From Udeniomyces pyricola (lineage: Eukaryota > Basidiomycota > Tremellomycetes > Cystofilobasidiales > Mrakiaceae): a stretch of 64,000 nucleotides of DNA. Of the stretch, positions 49,330 through 64,000 are shown one piece after another. Each line of letters begins with the position of its first letter. Position 1 is the stretch's first letter. Made by a program: the position numbers and the translations under genes. The DNA is taken from assembly GCA_039545295.1 (NCBI GenBank), contig BCIK01000004.1, forward strand, positions 869,389 to 933,388, in the 5' to 3' direction. The notes beneath the pieces are model-generated. The model ran no database searches and was not told the DNA's origin. It saw nothing but the letters and a program-made list of their open reading frames with translations.

Positions 49330-50331
49330 GGTGGGCAAGTGGGACAGGCTGATGGTGGTGTCAGGCTCAAGGCGGTATGTAAGTCGAGCCAAACGACGGC
49401 TGGGATGGGTGGCGTTTCCGTCATGACTGCACAGCTGTCGTATATCTATAATATTGATTAAATCATTATATTTACACATCATGTTTGTTCGCCCTAGGAC
49501 TTCTCTTCTCGCTACTGTAGTATACACGTCTTGACATAGGTGCTCAGAGATCACAGCTAGGCTCAAACCTGATAGCTTGATACTTACAATGCGAAAGGTT
49601 GATGGAGAGGACGCTTGAGTGAGAAATCAATGGAGAATCGTTCCATCGAAGTTGTATGTATCGATCATATGTATAGATCATATACATGGTCGATCGACCG
49701 CGACAAGACTTTCGGAATCATGGTCATACAATCGTTGGTGCAAGAAGCTGGCCAGCCATACTCATATGGAAACCACATGTAGACGTGGTGACGTATCGTC
49801 ATGATGCGAGAGGAGAGAGTGAAAAAGAATGGGAGGGGGTAGGGGAAAGTGGATATCGAGTTGGTCTTGAGATGAACCATCAATGTAGTGCGCGGAGTGA
49901 TGAAGCGCGCTACGTAGGCATGGTTCGTCCCAAAGAGGTGAGGGGGATACACATGACGAAGTGAAGAGATGTCATGGGTGGGCATGGGAAATGAGAAATG
50001 ACTGATGCATGTATGCAGGGAAACCAGGGAGAGAGAGCATCATAGAAGGAGGGATGGTAAAGGAAAGGATGGAGATGGGACAACCAAGAAAGAACGCAAT
50101 GGGGAGAAACGGACAGAGAAAAAAAAGACAGACAAAGCAAGCAAACATAAGGAGAACATAAACCCGAATGGATAAACAAGGAAAAAGCAGAAGAAGGATC
50201 GAGCAAGGTAGATGGGACATGTAAAAGATGAAGAGAAAGCTTGGACAACAGAGCGGATCGACCGACTTTGTTCTTATCGCGTATGTGTATGCAGGTGTAT
50301 GTGGCTGATCGTTCTCAGGTTGGTCCAACGA
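49330..50331. promoter_or_regulatory. ETF beta upstream region and AA14-like gene 3' flank
   Basis: Both flanking genes are on the minus strand, so this 1-kb stretch holds the 3' UTR of the AA14-like gene (right part, purine-rich on plus from 50020 to 50260) and the promoter of ETF beta (left part). An AT-rich patch lies at 49435-49480. I see no gene. Confidence 0.45.
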
Positions 50332-53300
50332 TTATCGTCGGCCGTGAGCAGCTGCTCCAGCAAAGTGATGGGCTCCCGCACCATGTTGCTGTTGTCGTTT
50401 CTTGACGAACGGGGTGCGAGTCTTTTTAACTTCCCTTCTCATGCCTCCCATCGAGCCGCTCGTGGCAGCAGCATCGGGAGCATCCTCTTGGTCACCAACG
50501 TCAAGTGGCGTAGAGGCGATGCTGGAATCTGTACCGTTCCAGGACGTTCCGTTGGCGGGGAAAGCGAGCAGGGTACTGTTGCAAAGGGATGTGCCATTCG
50601 TCATGCCGTCAAATGATGTGCCGTTCGAGAACAGCGTTCCGTTGGTGAAGCCACAGGTCGAATTAGACCAGGAGGTCCCGTTGGTCGGAAAGGGGATAGG
50701 TACCTGAACGTAGACAGTCGTGGTAGCGGTAGCAGTGGCGGTCACAGTCTGGGTTCGAGTCTCGATTTGCACCACAGTGGAGACCTGGATCTGGCAAGAC
50801 GCAGTGGATACAGCAGCAGATGCACCTCCCAAAGTTGTCGGAAGCGCTGTTGCCGACGAGATGAAGCCGTATTGAACGGACGAAGCTACATGGCTGCTCT
50901 CAGCTGCGAATGAGGACGTCATTCCGGCAGAAGATGTCCAAGCCGAGGGTGTCGCGTCGGTCGGAGAGGGCGCTTCAAGCAGGCTAGAGGACGATAGGTC
51001 TTGAGCTTCCTGAGAGGCACTATCAGCCTTCGCTGTGGATTCGGCTGGTGCGAAGGAAGAAGCGATACCGGTAGAAGATGCCGAAACGGATGCCAGGTCA
51101 ATCGAGCTTGAGGCAGAAGCAGGTGCAGAAGCGGCGGGCCAAGAAGTTACCGAGTCGGTCACGGAGAAGGGGGCAGACGAAGAGGCGATGTCAGTCGAGG
51201 CTGCAGTAGAGACGGAGGAAGAGGAGATAGACGATGAGTAGGATAGTTCGGCGAGGAGAGAGGATGATGATGCTGAGGGCAAGGCAGAAGATGCAGTGGC
51301 AGAGGTGGACTCGGCCATCGACAACGAGACTTGCGCGCTGGATGACGCATTGTTGTCAGCCACAACGACGTTTGAGACCACGGTCGGAGTTGCAGTAGCC
51401 GAAGCGGATGACGAGTCAACGGTTGACGACGAAATAAGGGACGATGACGAAACAAGGGACGACGACGAAGGCGCAACGGATGACGCGGCGGAGGATGATG
51501 CTGAAATGCCTGTCTGTTCTCCAACGGTGCCGGTAGTTGCCTTTCCGCCCGCCCAGACAAAGATGTCGTCCTGTTGCATAGGGAAGTCAGGAGGACACTG
51601 ATGTCAGAGAAGCTTGTCGCTTAAGTCCTTTTGAGCATGAATTATAGACACTAACTTGGGCTCCATTCTTCCATCCGAATCGCCAATTGTGAGTAGGAGG
51701 CGTAGTTTCGAAGTTGTTGCAATCGGTAGGCTGGGCCCAGCTGTTATATCAACCATCCGATTCACGACTTCAATCAGAATGCTACATTCTTATCACCGCA
51801 GACAGTCCTAGAGGACGACGATACGCACAAGTGGGGTTGCTTCGCTCCGACAGTGCAGTTGGACGGCGCGTTTTCGCAATTGTTTGCTACTTGCCCCGGG
51901 GCGACAGTGACTTGGTCCGTGGTGTAAGCGGCGCCCGTGACGTTGCATTTGTAAAGGAGGTGGTACTATGAGTGATAACAATGATGAAACAGAAAGTGAA
52001 TTCCATCAGAGATCGGGCTACAGCGAAGGCTAGGAAAGGGAGATCAAAAGAATCGATGTCGGCATAAGATCAAGATGACGAGGTGCGAACCATCTCATTG
52101 CCGTAGCCTTCTCCACGACCTTGACCGTTGTAGTTTCCAGCGGTATGAATCCAGTTCCAGCTTTGAATGGAGTCATGTGACGCGGTAGATCAGTGTCAGC
52201 TTTATTCATCGGAGATCAACTTGGACCTACGACCCGGGTGAGAATGTGCAATATACCTGCAGTGGCATCCACCAGGGGGGCATGCAGGGAGGTCTTTGGG
52301 GATAGAGTAGTCGTTCTCCCGTTTCCTGCAATGATACGAGCAGGAAGAACCGTCACGGAAAGTCAGTCGGGTCGCTTATCTGGGACCAAGGTGAACTAGA
52401 GCGGTTCAGAGTGAATGTCGGAATGAATGTGCGCACCAGATCGAGCCATACGAGATGGAGAACACGGTAAAGGAGTCAGGTCGAAGCTTCGTCACGTCAG
52501 ATTCATAGGCGATGCTCAAGGCACTAAACCATGAAGGCGGCCGGAAAGAAATCAAAAGGTAAGCAAGGCGGCCGTGTCGTCCTAGACAGCCATCGAGCTG
52601 AACACGATGGGAAACAGAAGCGGGGATGGATGCATGACTTACGTTCCACCAAGCTTTGTGTCGTCGACATCATCACCAAAATTGAGAACGGTGTGAAGGG
52701 ATCCGATGGTATCGCATGCATACTCGGGGAGCTCAACAGAGTCGCTGATGAGAGGGTTGCGGTATGTAGTGTACTGTCGGTTGCAATGGTGCTGGGCGTG
52801 GTAGGTCCCACCTGCGGGGAGCTGCAGGAGCAAGAACCAAGGTTGGATTACGGTAGGGGATGACAGAGATGTTGAGGGAGCGAAGCAATAAACCGTAAGT
52901 CAAGCTAATCTGGCTGACCGGCCTTCTTGATACCCTCGGCCAATCTTAAATTTATATGAGTTGAATGTTGATATCATCCGAGGGATGCGATGCAGCTTGG
53001 GTTCCTCGCCCCTTTCTTTCTCATCAGCCCCTTAGTGTGTACACAGCAGGATATGATCAGCGAGATAACGAATCGAGACGGAAAGTACTGACATTCATGA
53101 AATCACCCTCGGCAGGTGGTCGATCGAGCCAGCCATGTCCCCACCACTTGGCAAAGGGGAGGTTGTCCATTGCCCGCAGCGGCTCGTGCGGTTCGGCGTT
53201 GTGAAAGGCAGGCATGGTGTCGGCAGAGGAAGGAGCAACCGAGCCATTGAAATTGTACATTCCTGAGCGAGAAACGTCATGAGAGGCAAGAAAGGATTGG

Positions 53301-53498
53301 GAGTGAGTGAAAAGTCGATGTAGTGAGGGAGAGAGGGCAATCATGCATCGTCTCGAGGGAAGAAACAAAAGAGCGGATAAGGCCGGCCGAGAGGTTGAGC
53401 TGAGGAGAGTGGGACTGACCAGAATCCCAGAGAGCGATGTGGGCGAACGCTCCTGGTAGAGTGCCGAGAGCGAGTGAGAGGAGGGCGACAGAGTACAT
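50332..53498 (-). CDS. Secreted AA14-like lytic polysaccharide monooxygenase with long tail
   Basis: Nine exons close to 711 residues: 53498-53420, 53262-53093, 52821-52643, 52523-52437, 52325-52257, 52160-52091, 51965-51825, 51730-51656, 51597-50332. A signal peptide (MYSVALLSLALGTLPGAFA) precedes HIALWDSGMYNFNG, so cleavage would expose an N-terminal histidine, the first arm of the copper histidine brace. Further matches to the fungal AA14-type family as I know it: FAKWWGHGWLDRPPAEGDFM with a candidate second histidine, LPAGGTYHAQHHC, ACPPGGCHCSWNWIH, YKCNVTGAAY, PSNCTVGAKQPH and a final QDDIFVWAG. Many cysteines suit a secreted fold. The last exon adds about 400 residues: Ser/Ala/Thr-rich linker, a Thr/Val strand (QTVTATATATTTVYVQVPIP), an NGTS-rich sequon block, and a basic His-rich end. 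Polysaccharide oxidation is inference from the family. Confidence 0.82.
50490..50700 (-). repeat. N-glycosylation sequon repeats in AA14-like tail
   Basis: On the minus strand this part encodes about seventy residues packed with N-x-S/T sequons: NGTSWSNSTCGFTNGTLFSN, then NGTSFDGMTNGTSLCNST, then PANGTSWNGT. The DNA word for Asn-Gly-Thr recurs (plus-strand GTNCCGTT forms). It looks like an internally duplicated, heavily glycosylated stalk. Confidence 0.8.
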
Positions 53499-54992
53499 GG
53501 CTCAGAGGCGAGAGGTCGACGAAAAGGGCCGGTGACGGAGAGGGAGAGAGAAAGAGGGGAAAAAAAGGTCAAGGGGGCAAAGGAATTGAAGCTTGAAGGA
53601 CCGAAGGAGATACGAGCGCGCGAGTCTGGTTTCGATCGCAAGGCTGGTTGAAGCAAGGTGCAAGGTGTTATATATGCGTTTAAGATAGCAAAGAGCGGTC
53701 TAAGCGGGAAAGACGGGAGCTTATTGAAGCGTCGATGATGGATGGGGAAGGCTGAATCGGGCGAGGACAGCAATTTGCGAGACAAACGAACGGGGGGAAA
53801 ATTGAAGGAGGGAAGGGGTCTTGGAGGAAGCCGAAGTCTTTGTGAGACGATCAAGGAAAGTGGGTGGGTGGAGTGCGAATGCTGCCTTGCCAGAGGAGCT
53901 CGAGGGATGTGGGAAGGGATGAGATGAGATGAGATGAGAAGGAACAGGGAGAGAAAGAACGAGTGAGGAAGATGAAGGTTGGACAAGAGAGGGAGACCAG
54001 ACGGAGAGAAAGAACAAAGAGCGGGAGAAGTCGCTCAGGTCGCGTAAACAAAGGGGCTCATGAGGAAATCAAATCAGACATCATCATGTTTACTTTCTCC
54101 CCTCTCTCCCCCTCTCCACACCTGCACCAGTATAGTGTCTTCACTCCATTACCCCCTGTTCTATTTCAGGACACCCACAGGGGACATACTCACCACTCAG
54201 GGCACCTACCTTGAGGAGGAACAAGAAAGGGTCCAAATCCAAAGTGACCACGCGCTCAGAGTGCATGCATGACGTACGATGCCGGCCATACAATCAGAGC
54301 GTCGAAAGGGGTGCGAGCGATCAAGTAAATCCAGGCTTCAATGCTCAAAGAGTGAACACTCGAGCAATACAAACTATTTCATGAGCGAGATGAGCCAAGA
54401 AATAACTGAGAACCGAATGCCGTCCGAACAAAAGAAGAAAATGAGAAAGCTGCAACACTGCATGCGCTAACAACGTCGAAGCAAGAACTTGGGAATGAAG
54501 CAGAAAACTCTGCATGATCTATATATGAAGAAGGAAACAGCCTCGGAATAGTGGAAAGCATGCCTATATTGACATATCTGCACAAGGCCAAGTGACTGGT
54601 AAGCTGACTGTTGTACCCAAAGAGCGGACATGAAGGAGAGGGAGAATATCGGACCAGCCAACGACGGACCACGACTCACTACGAACGAAAACAAGGAAGC
54701 ATCGGCAAACGCCGACGGAACCTCACATAGTCTCTGCAGATCACCCATCTCTTCGCTTTCATGCCAAATAGATGATTCATAAATGGTGGCCGATGGGTGA
54801 CATGTCCAGGTAAACTCGTCTCGAGAGATTGGATGTCGCGCATGTTGGCTCGGGATAGGCATGCGTGAGCTACGTACGTGCCGCGGGCCGACTCGCTTGC
54901 CAGCAACGATATCAGCAGGCCGGGCAGCAGCGGCGACAACGTCAACATCGACCGCATCTTGTTCTCTGAAGTCATAGAGCCTAGCTCGGTCT
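53499..54992. promoter_or_regulatory. Upstream region of AA14-like gene
   Basis: The 1.5-kb region between two minus-strand genes. The 450 nt next to the AA14-like ATG (53500-53990) are purine-rich on the plus strand, i.e. pyrimidine-rich on the gene's sense strand, and generate a long Ser/Leu/Pro-rich artefact frame. A GATGA repeat lies at 53919-53938. The rest looks ordinary and I see no gene in it. Confidence 0.45.
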
Positions 54993-55755
54993 TCACTCAT
55001 CTCTCTTCTTCAGGAATCCAAGCAAGCCCTTGCCCGTTTTGCCGAGCTCGGCAGCCTTTTGATGTTCCTTGTCACGCTTTCCCTTAAGTTCCTTGTCCTT
55101 TTTCTCTTTGGCCCTGAGCTTGTCGCGTTCCTTCTTCGTGAGACCAGCGGCGTTGGTGGGTTCTTCGAGAGGTGGAAGATCGTTAGAGAGTGAAGAGGTA
55201 GGACGCTTGGGTCTGGGAAGAAGGAGAGATGAAGATTTGTTTAGCAAATGTCGACAAAAGGACGGTCGAGAACGAGCCGAGGTCAGCCTGGAGTTGCGAC
55301 TGCAGAGATGCGGCCAGCCATATGGCAACGGTGATGAAACCTACTTTGATGCTTCGATGAGCTGAGCCTGAATCTTACGCTCAGCTAGGGTCCATCGCGT
55401 CGATTTGTTGACGGTGATCTCGGTTGGACGCGACTGAGTGGAAGAGAAGCCGTTGGATTGGGAGGCCGACACAGGTCGTTGGGACTGGGGTTGAGACACG
55501 GGTGGTTGCGAGGACGAGGCCGGCTGGGTGGAGGTCGAGTTGGAGGTCGAACGGAGTCGTTTGGATTGAGAAGTCTGATAGAGGGAGGAAGACACAAAGA
55601 GACGGGGTGTAAGGTGGAAGGGCAACTTGGATAGGACTGGAGCATCGTTTTAGACGTAGGCGAGCGGATCGTCGGACCAAGCACGCGTTGAGACTGACGG
55701 CAGAGTCAGATCGGAGTGAGTCGTCTGGGGTTGCTCGCTTGGTCGGAGCTGGCAT
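54993..55755 (-). CDS. Small basic protein of unknown function
   Basis: I do not recognise this protein. Three exons close to 175 residues: 55755-55678, 55574-55345, 55212-54993; the first donor (GTCCGA) is the least certain junction. The N-terminal half (MPAPTKRATPDDSLRSDSAV, then QSKRLRSTSNSTSTQPASSS) is Ser/Gln/Pro-rich and disordered. The middle TRWTLAERKIQAQLIEASK is a likely helix, and the C-terminal third is highly charged: GLTKKERDKLRAKEKKDKEL, then HQKAAELGKTGKGLLGFLKK. The lysine-rich end suggests nucleic-acid or ribosome association, but that is only composition-based inference. It is divergent from calcineurin A, 496 nt away. Confidence 0.65.
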
Positions 55756-56251
55756 GTTGGGAATGATGGACGGAAGAGAGAATGCGGACAGGACGTATAT
55801 GTATGCAGTTGGAGATGGGGATGGGATTGGGTGACTGCCCGGGAGTACATGCGCCGTTGATGAGTGGATGGACGTGCCATGACTGACTGCAGGATGATTG
55901 ATGAGTGGTTGTAGGATAGATGATATTGTTGATGAATCAAGATGCATGAACTAGAATGAATTGAATAAACATATATTATATATATCATATATATATATAT
56001 ATATTCATATATAACTGATCCCTGTTTGGTGCAGGTGTTGGCAAGTTGGCGGATGATCAATCACACAAGAATATTGCAGTGAATAAATTCGACCCATGTC
56101 GTGTTGAATTAGTGATACCTCTGATTTCCTTGATCGCCTCGGCTTGTTCCATAATAGTAATACGGACCCCCTTCCATCTTCCTCCACCGACCACCCACCA
56201 CCCACCACCCTCGATCTCCCTTCCATATCCTACCGGCCTTCATCCGACACC
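55756..56251. promoter_or_regulatory. Divergent promoter small protein / calcineurin A
   Basis: This 496-nt region contains an AT-only microsatellite at about 55970-56013 (TA and CATATA repeats), which would melt easily and could serve as a nucleosome-poor core for both genes. The last 90 nt before the calcineurin ATG are C/T-rich with repeated CCACCCACCA words (56190-56211). Confidence 0.5.
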
Positions 56252-61186
<4,935 letters not shown>

Positions 61187-62368
61187 TAAAGGAAAAGAGG
61201 CTTTCAGGCCCAATCCAATCCCACCCTGATATCGTGCGATCTGGTTTTTTCTTCTTCTTCTTTTCTTTCCGCTCTTCCTCTTGATCAAATGACTAAGCAT
61301 GCAGAAACAAATGCGAGGTCTTTTTTTTTTTTTCCCTTCCTTCCCGCCATTCACATTCTCATCTCTTAGTCCTCTCTCTTTCTTTAACTTACTTGCGACT
61401 TTCCTGTCTTCTCCTTCTTTCCCTTCTCTGTGACCCTCGATCCCCCCTTTCATTGCTAATTCAACCCCTGAATCGATGTTCTCTCTCTCCCCCTTTCTGT
61501 CTGCTGCTTTCGCTTTCTTGATCATCGGATAAATTAGTGCTCTGCTTCCCTCTTGTCTAGGGTTTTTCTTTCTTTTTTTTTCTCTCTCTCTCCCTCTCTT
61601 TTTCTTTCTTCTTACTCCTTACCTGCAGGCGCGCGCTCTCTTTCTTTTCTTTCTTTCTCTTTCTCTTCCTCTCTCTTTCCTGCAAGTCAGTAGCCAGTTA
61701 AGCTGTTCTCATCGTCGTCATCGTCTCGGCTTTTTTTTTTCTTTTTTCTTTCTTTTTTTTTCTTTTTTTTTTTCATGCGATCCCCAACCAAGTTCTCCTC
61801 TTCCCTCGAAAGGGGCTAACCAGCTGCGACACGCTGCTATACAGTACGTCATATGACTAAACGAATGTATACATAGATGTGCACGGTGTGGAAAAAAAAA
61901 AAAAAAAATCTGCTATGTCCATGGACGTTAGAATTCGTACAGGAATTGGGAAATCCATGAAATCCTTGGCCATCTCTACATTGAGTATCTGAATCTCGGA
62001 AGCTGTTTCAGGGAGGCTTTTGAGAAAGAAAGAAAGAAAAAAAAACGTAATATGTATATATATATAAAAATGATGATGGTTATATTTTCGTTCGTTCGTT
62101 CGTTCGTTCGTTCGTTCGTTCTTTTTTTCTGTTTTCTGTTTTCTGTTTTCTGTTTTCTTGTGTACACGAGTTTCATCTTGCAAACGATACGTCCCCCCCC
62201 CCCCTCTCCCCATTGATCGATGGATCGTCAGCTGATTCCATTCCTATATTCTTATATGTATATAATATCATGCAAAATCCACTCCCAAGCTTGCCTCTCA
62301 GTACATCCATCTTTACCCCATCCTCCCTCATTCACTTCAATCTCCCTCCCTTCCTCACTTCATTCATC
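61187..62368. other. Pyrimidine-rich convergent 3' region with microsatellites
   Basis: This 1.18-kb stretch is dominated by C/T runs on the plus strand (61230-61780), then AT-rich sequence. It contains (TTCG)n, four TTTTCTG units and a 12-nt poly-C run (62193-62204). No coding potential is seen. It holds the 3' flanks of calcineurin A and of the right-edge gene. Confidence 0.6.
62087..62155. repeat. TTCG and TTTTCTG microsatellites
   Basis: About eight and a half uninterrupted TTCG units (62087-62120) are followed by T-rich spacer and four TTTTCTG units (about 62126-62155). Neither matches a telomere repeat of any fungus I know. Confidence 0.9.
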
Positions 62369-64000
62369 TCACTCTTCCTCCTCCTCCTCCTCCTCCTCAT
62401 CCTCAACGACTTCAATCTCCTCCACCAACCTTCTCCTCGCCTCCTTTGCCGCCTCCACAAACGCCCCAATCTTCACTTGCTCTCCGATCCGAAGGAGTTC
62501 ATCGTGCCTCGCTTGAAACTCCATTCGGATCCAGGCTTCCGTCGTTAACGCCGCTTCGGTCGGGGTCAGGTAAACGCCTTCACCTCCTCCTTTTTTTTCT
62601 TCTTCTTCTTCTTCTCCGACGACGACGGGTGGTAATGGTGGTTGTGGAGGAGGTAGAGATGAAGGTCGTTTCGATCCGGGTTCGTCATCCGGCTTCACCA
62701 CCACCATCACACGAGTAGTCGACGACCCTTTAGGTTGTTTCCCAAGACGTTTCGAAGACGAGGATGATGATGATGATGATGATGAGGAGGCGGAGGATAC
62801 CGTCGGGTCGACGAGAGAGGAGAGCTGAGAAGTCTTCGATGAGTGAGCTCCGCCGCGAGGTGGGAGAGGTGACATGGTCTGTTGGGGTTCAACCACGAAT
62901 GGGTGTTGGTTATGATCGACATCATCATCCCCGCCGTTGTCGTCGTCGTTGTTGTCGTGAGTGGGAAGGTCTTGAGTGGAAGGAGGGAGCGCCGTAAGTT
63001 GGGATGAAGATGAAGGGGGTACCGATGAGAGTTGAGAGGAACTACTCATCAAAGAACCTCCTTTCTTCCTTGCTACTCCTGCTGCTGCTGAAGACGACGA
63101 TGAAGATGGTCGAACCGACGCTAACGGTAGAGATGAAAAAGGGGAGGATGGTGGTGGTAGTGGTAACCGTGATACTCCTCCTTCTCCTCCTCCTGCTCGT
63201 GGATTCGAACCAAGTCCACCCATTTCTGACGTTCCTCCCCCTCTCGGAGATTCCAACACCCTCGCCCAAGTCTGGATGACTTTACTCGCGGACAAGGCGC
63301 CTTCGAGGATAGCTTTCGTCGTGCTCTCCGCTAGGTCTCGCGATGACGGAGGAATCGACTTGGGCGTCGTTGTCGTCGGTGGTTTGATCACCCGAGAGCG
63401 AGATGCCATCGAGGGCGGTTCGTCCATCCTCCGAGGGGTCTTCGTCGTCGTCGAGGAGCTCATGGGACGGGGAAGCTTCGAGGGAGAAGAAGCAATCGTC
63501 CGAGATCGGTGTGGAGAATCGAGGTTGATAGAGTCGGTCTGATCGGTTCAAACCATGAGAGAGGGTTGAGAAACAATGATGAAGGTAGAGAAGAAGGGGA
63601 GAGAACTTGTCAGAATGCCAACTACACGCCAACCAAACACACACAGTATCGGGGCTACAGGTATACAACAACGACAATAACAACAGCAATAACAACAACA
63701 ACGACAAAAACCCCTCCCTATAAACTCACAATGATTTGATCCTCGAGTGACTCTACGTCCATCTCCATCTCCTCTCCCTCCTGAATTTTTTCTTCGTCTT
63801 CCACCGATCCCCGTGTCGACTTGACTTTCTTGCCTTTACCGCCACCACTCACAGCCGACGTCTTTTTAGCGGCCGACGCCGCTACCAACGGCTTCCCTCT
63901 TTGCTTCGTCGCTTTCCCCTTGTGAACGACGGCAACGACCTCCTCCGTCGTCGCCTCAACGTCCATCCCCTCTTCCTCCTCCCCCTCTTCGATCTCCTCC
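62369..64000 (-). CDS. C-terminal part of acidic low-complexity protein, 5' end outside window
   Basis: I do not recognise this protein. The upstream exon runs off the right edge (64000 to 63730) and encodes an acidic then Lys/Ala-rich segment (VHKGKATKQRGKPLVAASAA) ending DVESLEDQII. It joins in phase 0 to the last exon, 63538-62369. That exon holds a short ordered-looking helix, ESTTKAILEGALSASKVIQT, then about 230 residues of Ser, Pro, Gln and Asp-rich low complexity (poly-Ser, NDDDNGGDDD), and a final charged helix LRIGEQVKIGAFVEAAKEAR before a poly-Glu end. Such a layout is common in nuclear proteins, but no function can be assigned. The minus-strand frame stays open to base 64000, so the start is not visible. 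Confidence 0.7.

Noticed and set aside
51035..51601. Plus-strand acidic frames opposite the AA14-like tail
   Set aside because: They are the antisense of Ser/Ala-rich repeats; the minus-strand frame is continuous with a recognisable domain.
53057..53986. A 309-codon minus-strand frame upstream of the AA14-like gene
   Set aside because: Its right half lies in pyrimidine-rich promoter sequence and its left half overlaps exons 1-2 of the AA14-like gene; the Ser/Pro/Leu composition shows no fold.
62087..62160. Telomeric repeat
   Set aside because: TTCG and TTTTCTG do not match fungal telomere repeats, and coding genes continue on both sides.

Overview
The window is a piece of a fungal nuclear chromosome, very probably from a basidiomycete. 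Protein genes are split by many short introns (mostly 50-250 nt) with GT..AG borders and pyrimidine-rich ends. The calcineurin A, electron-transfer-flavoprotein beta, Knr4 and AA14-type oxidase reading frames resemble basidiomycete (Tremellomycetes-like) proteins as I remember them. The genus cannot be fixed by eye. No transposon, rRNA, tRNA or CRISPR array was recognised. I rebuilt exons by hand and checked that splice phases add up. For nine complete genes and the right-edge fragment every junction closes in frame; the gene models for KNR4, NAA25 and the cupin gene stay incomplete.

Layout. Left edge to 3762 (-): KNR4/SMI1 cell-wall regulator, running off the window at its 3' end. 4570-8961 (+): a 1082-residue protein built from two interleaved repeat families, the most novel-looking gene here. 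9575-11942 (+): RPA2, the middle subunit of replication protein A. 12865-18399 (-): NAA25/Mdm20, auxiliary subunit of the NatB N-terminal acetyltransferase. 18645-20194 (+): SLD5 of the GINS helicase complex, sharing a 245-nt divergent promoter with NAA25. 20997-24265 (+): an MFS monocarboxylate-type transporter. 25070-30261 (-): a 1422-residue unrecognised serine-rich protein. 30262-33836: a gene-poor 3.6-kb divergent region with a 37-bp tandem duplication.

Second half. 33837-38235 (+): glycogen synthase. 39054-40337 (-): a single-domain cupin protein, divergent from 40854-46324 (+) beta-mannosidase (GH2). 47156-49329 (-): ETF beta subunit. 50332-53498 (-): a secreted AA14-like copper oxidase with a long glycosylated tail. 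54993-55755 (-): a small basic protein. 56252-61186 (+): calcineurin A in 18 exons. 62369 to right edge (-): C-terminal part of an acidic, low-complexity protein.

The genes are an ordinary eukaryotic mixture (replication, protein modification, storage carbohydrate, cell-wall sugar turnover, mitochondrial electron transfer, calcium signalling) and do not form an obvious cluster. Neighbours are often arranged in divergent or convergent pairs. Two features recur: very short exons (7, 9, 13, 17, 19 and 22 coding nt) and long poly-C runs on the transcribed-sense strand of introns and 3' flanks. The clearest candidates for something undescribed are the two-repeat-family protein, the extended AA14-like protein and the unrecognised 1422-residue protein.
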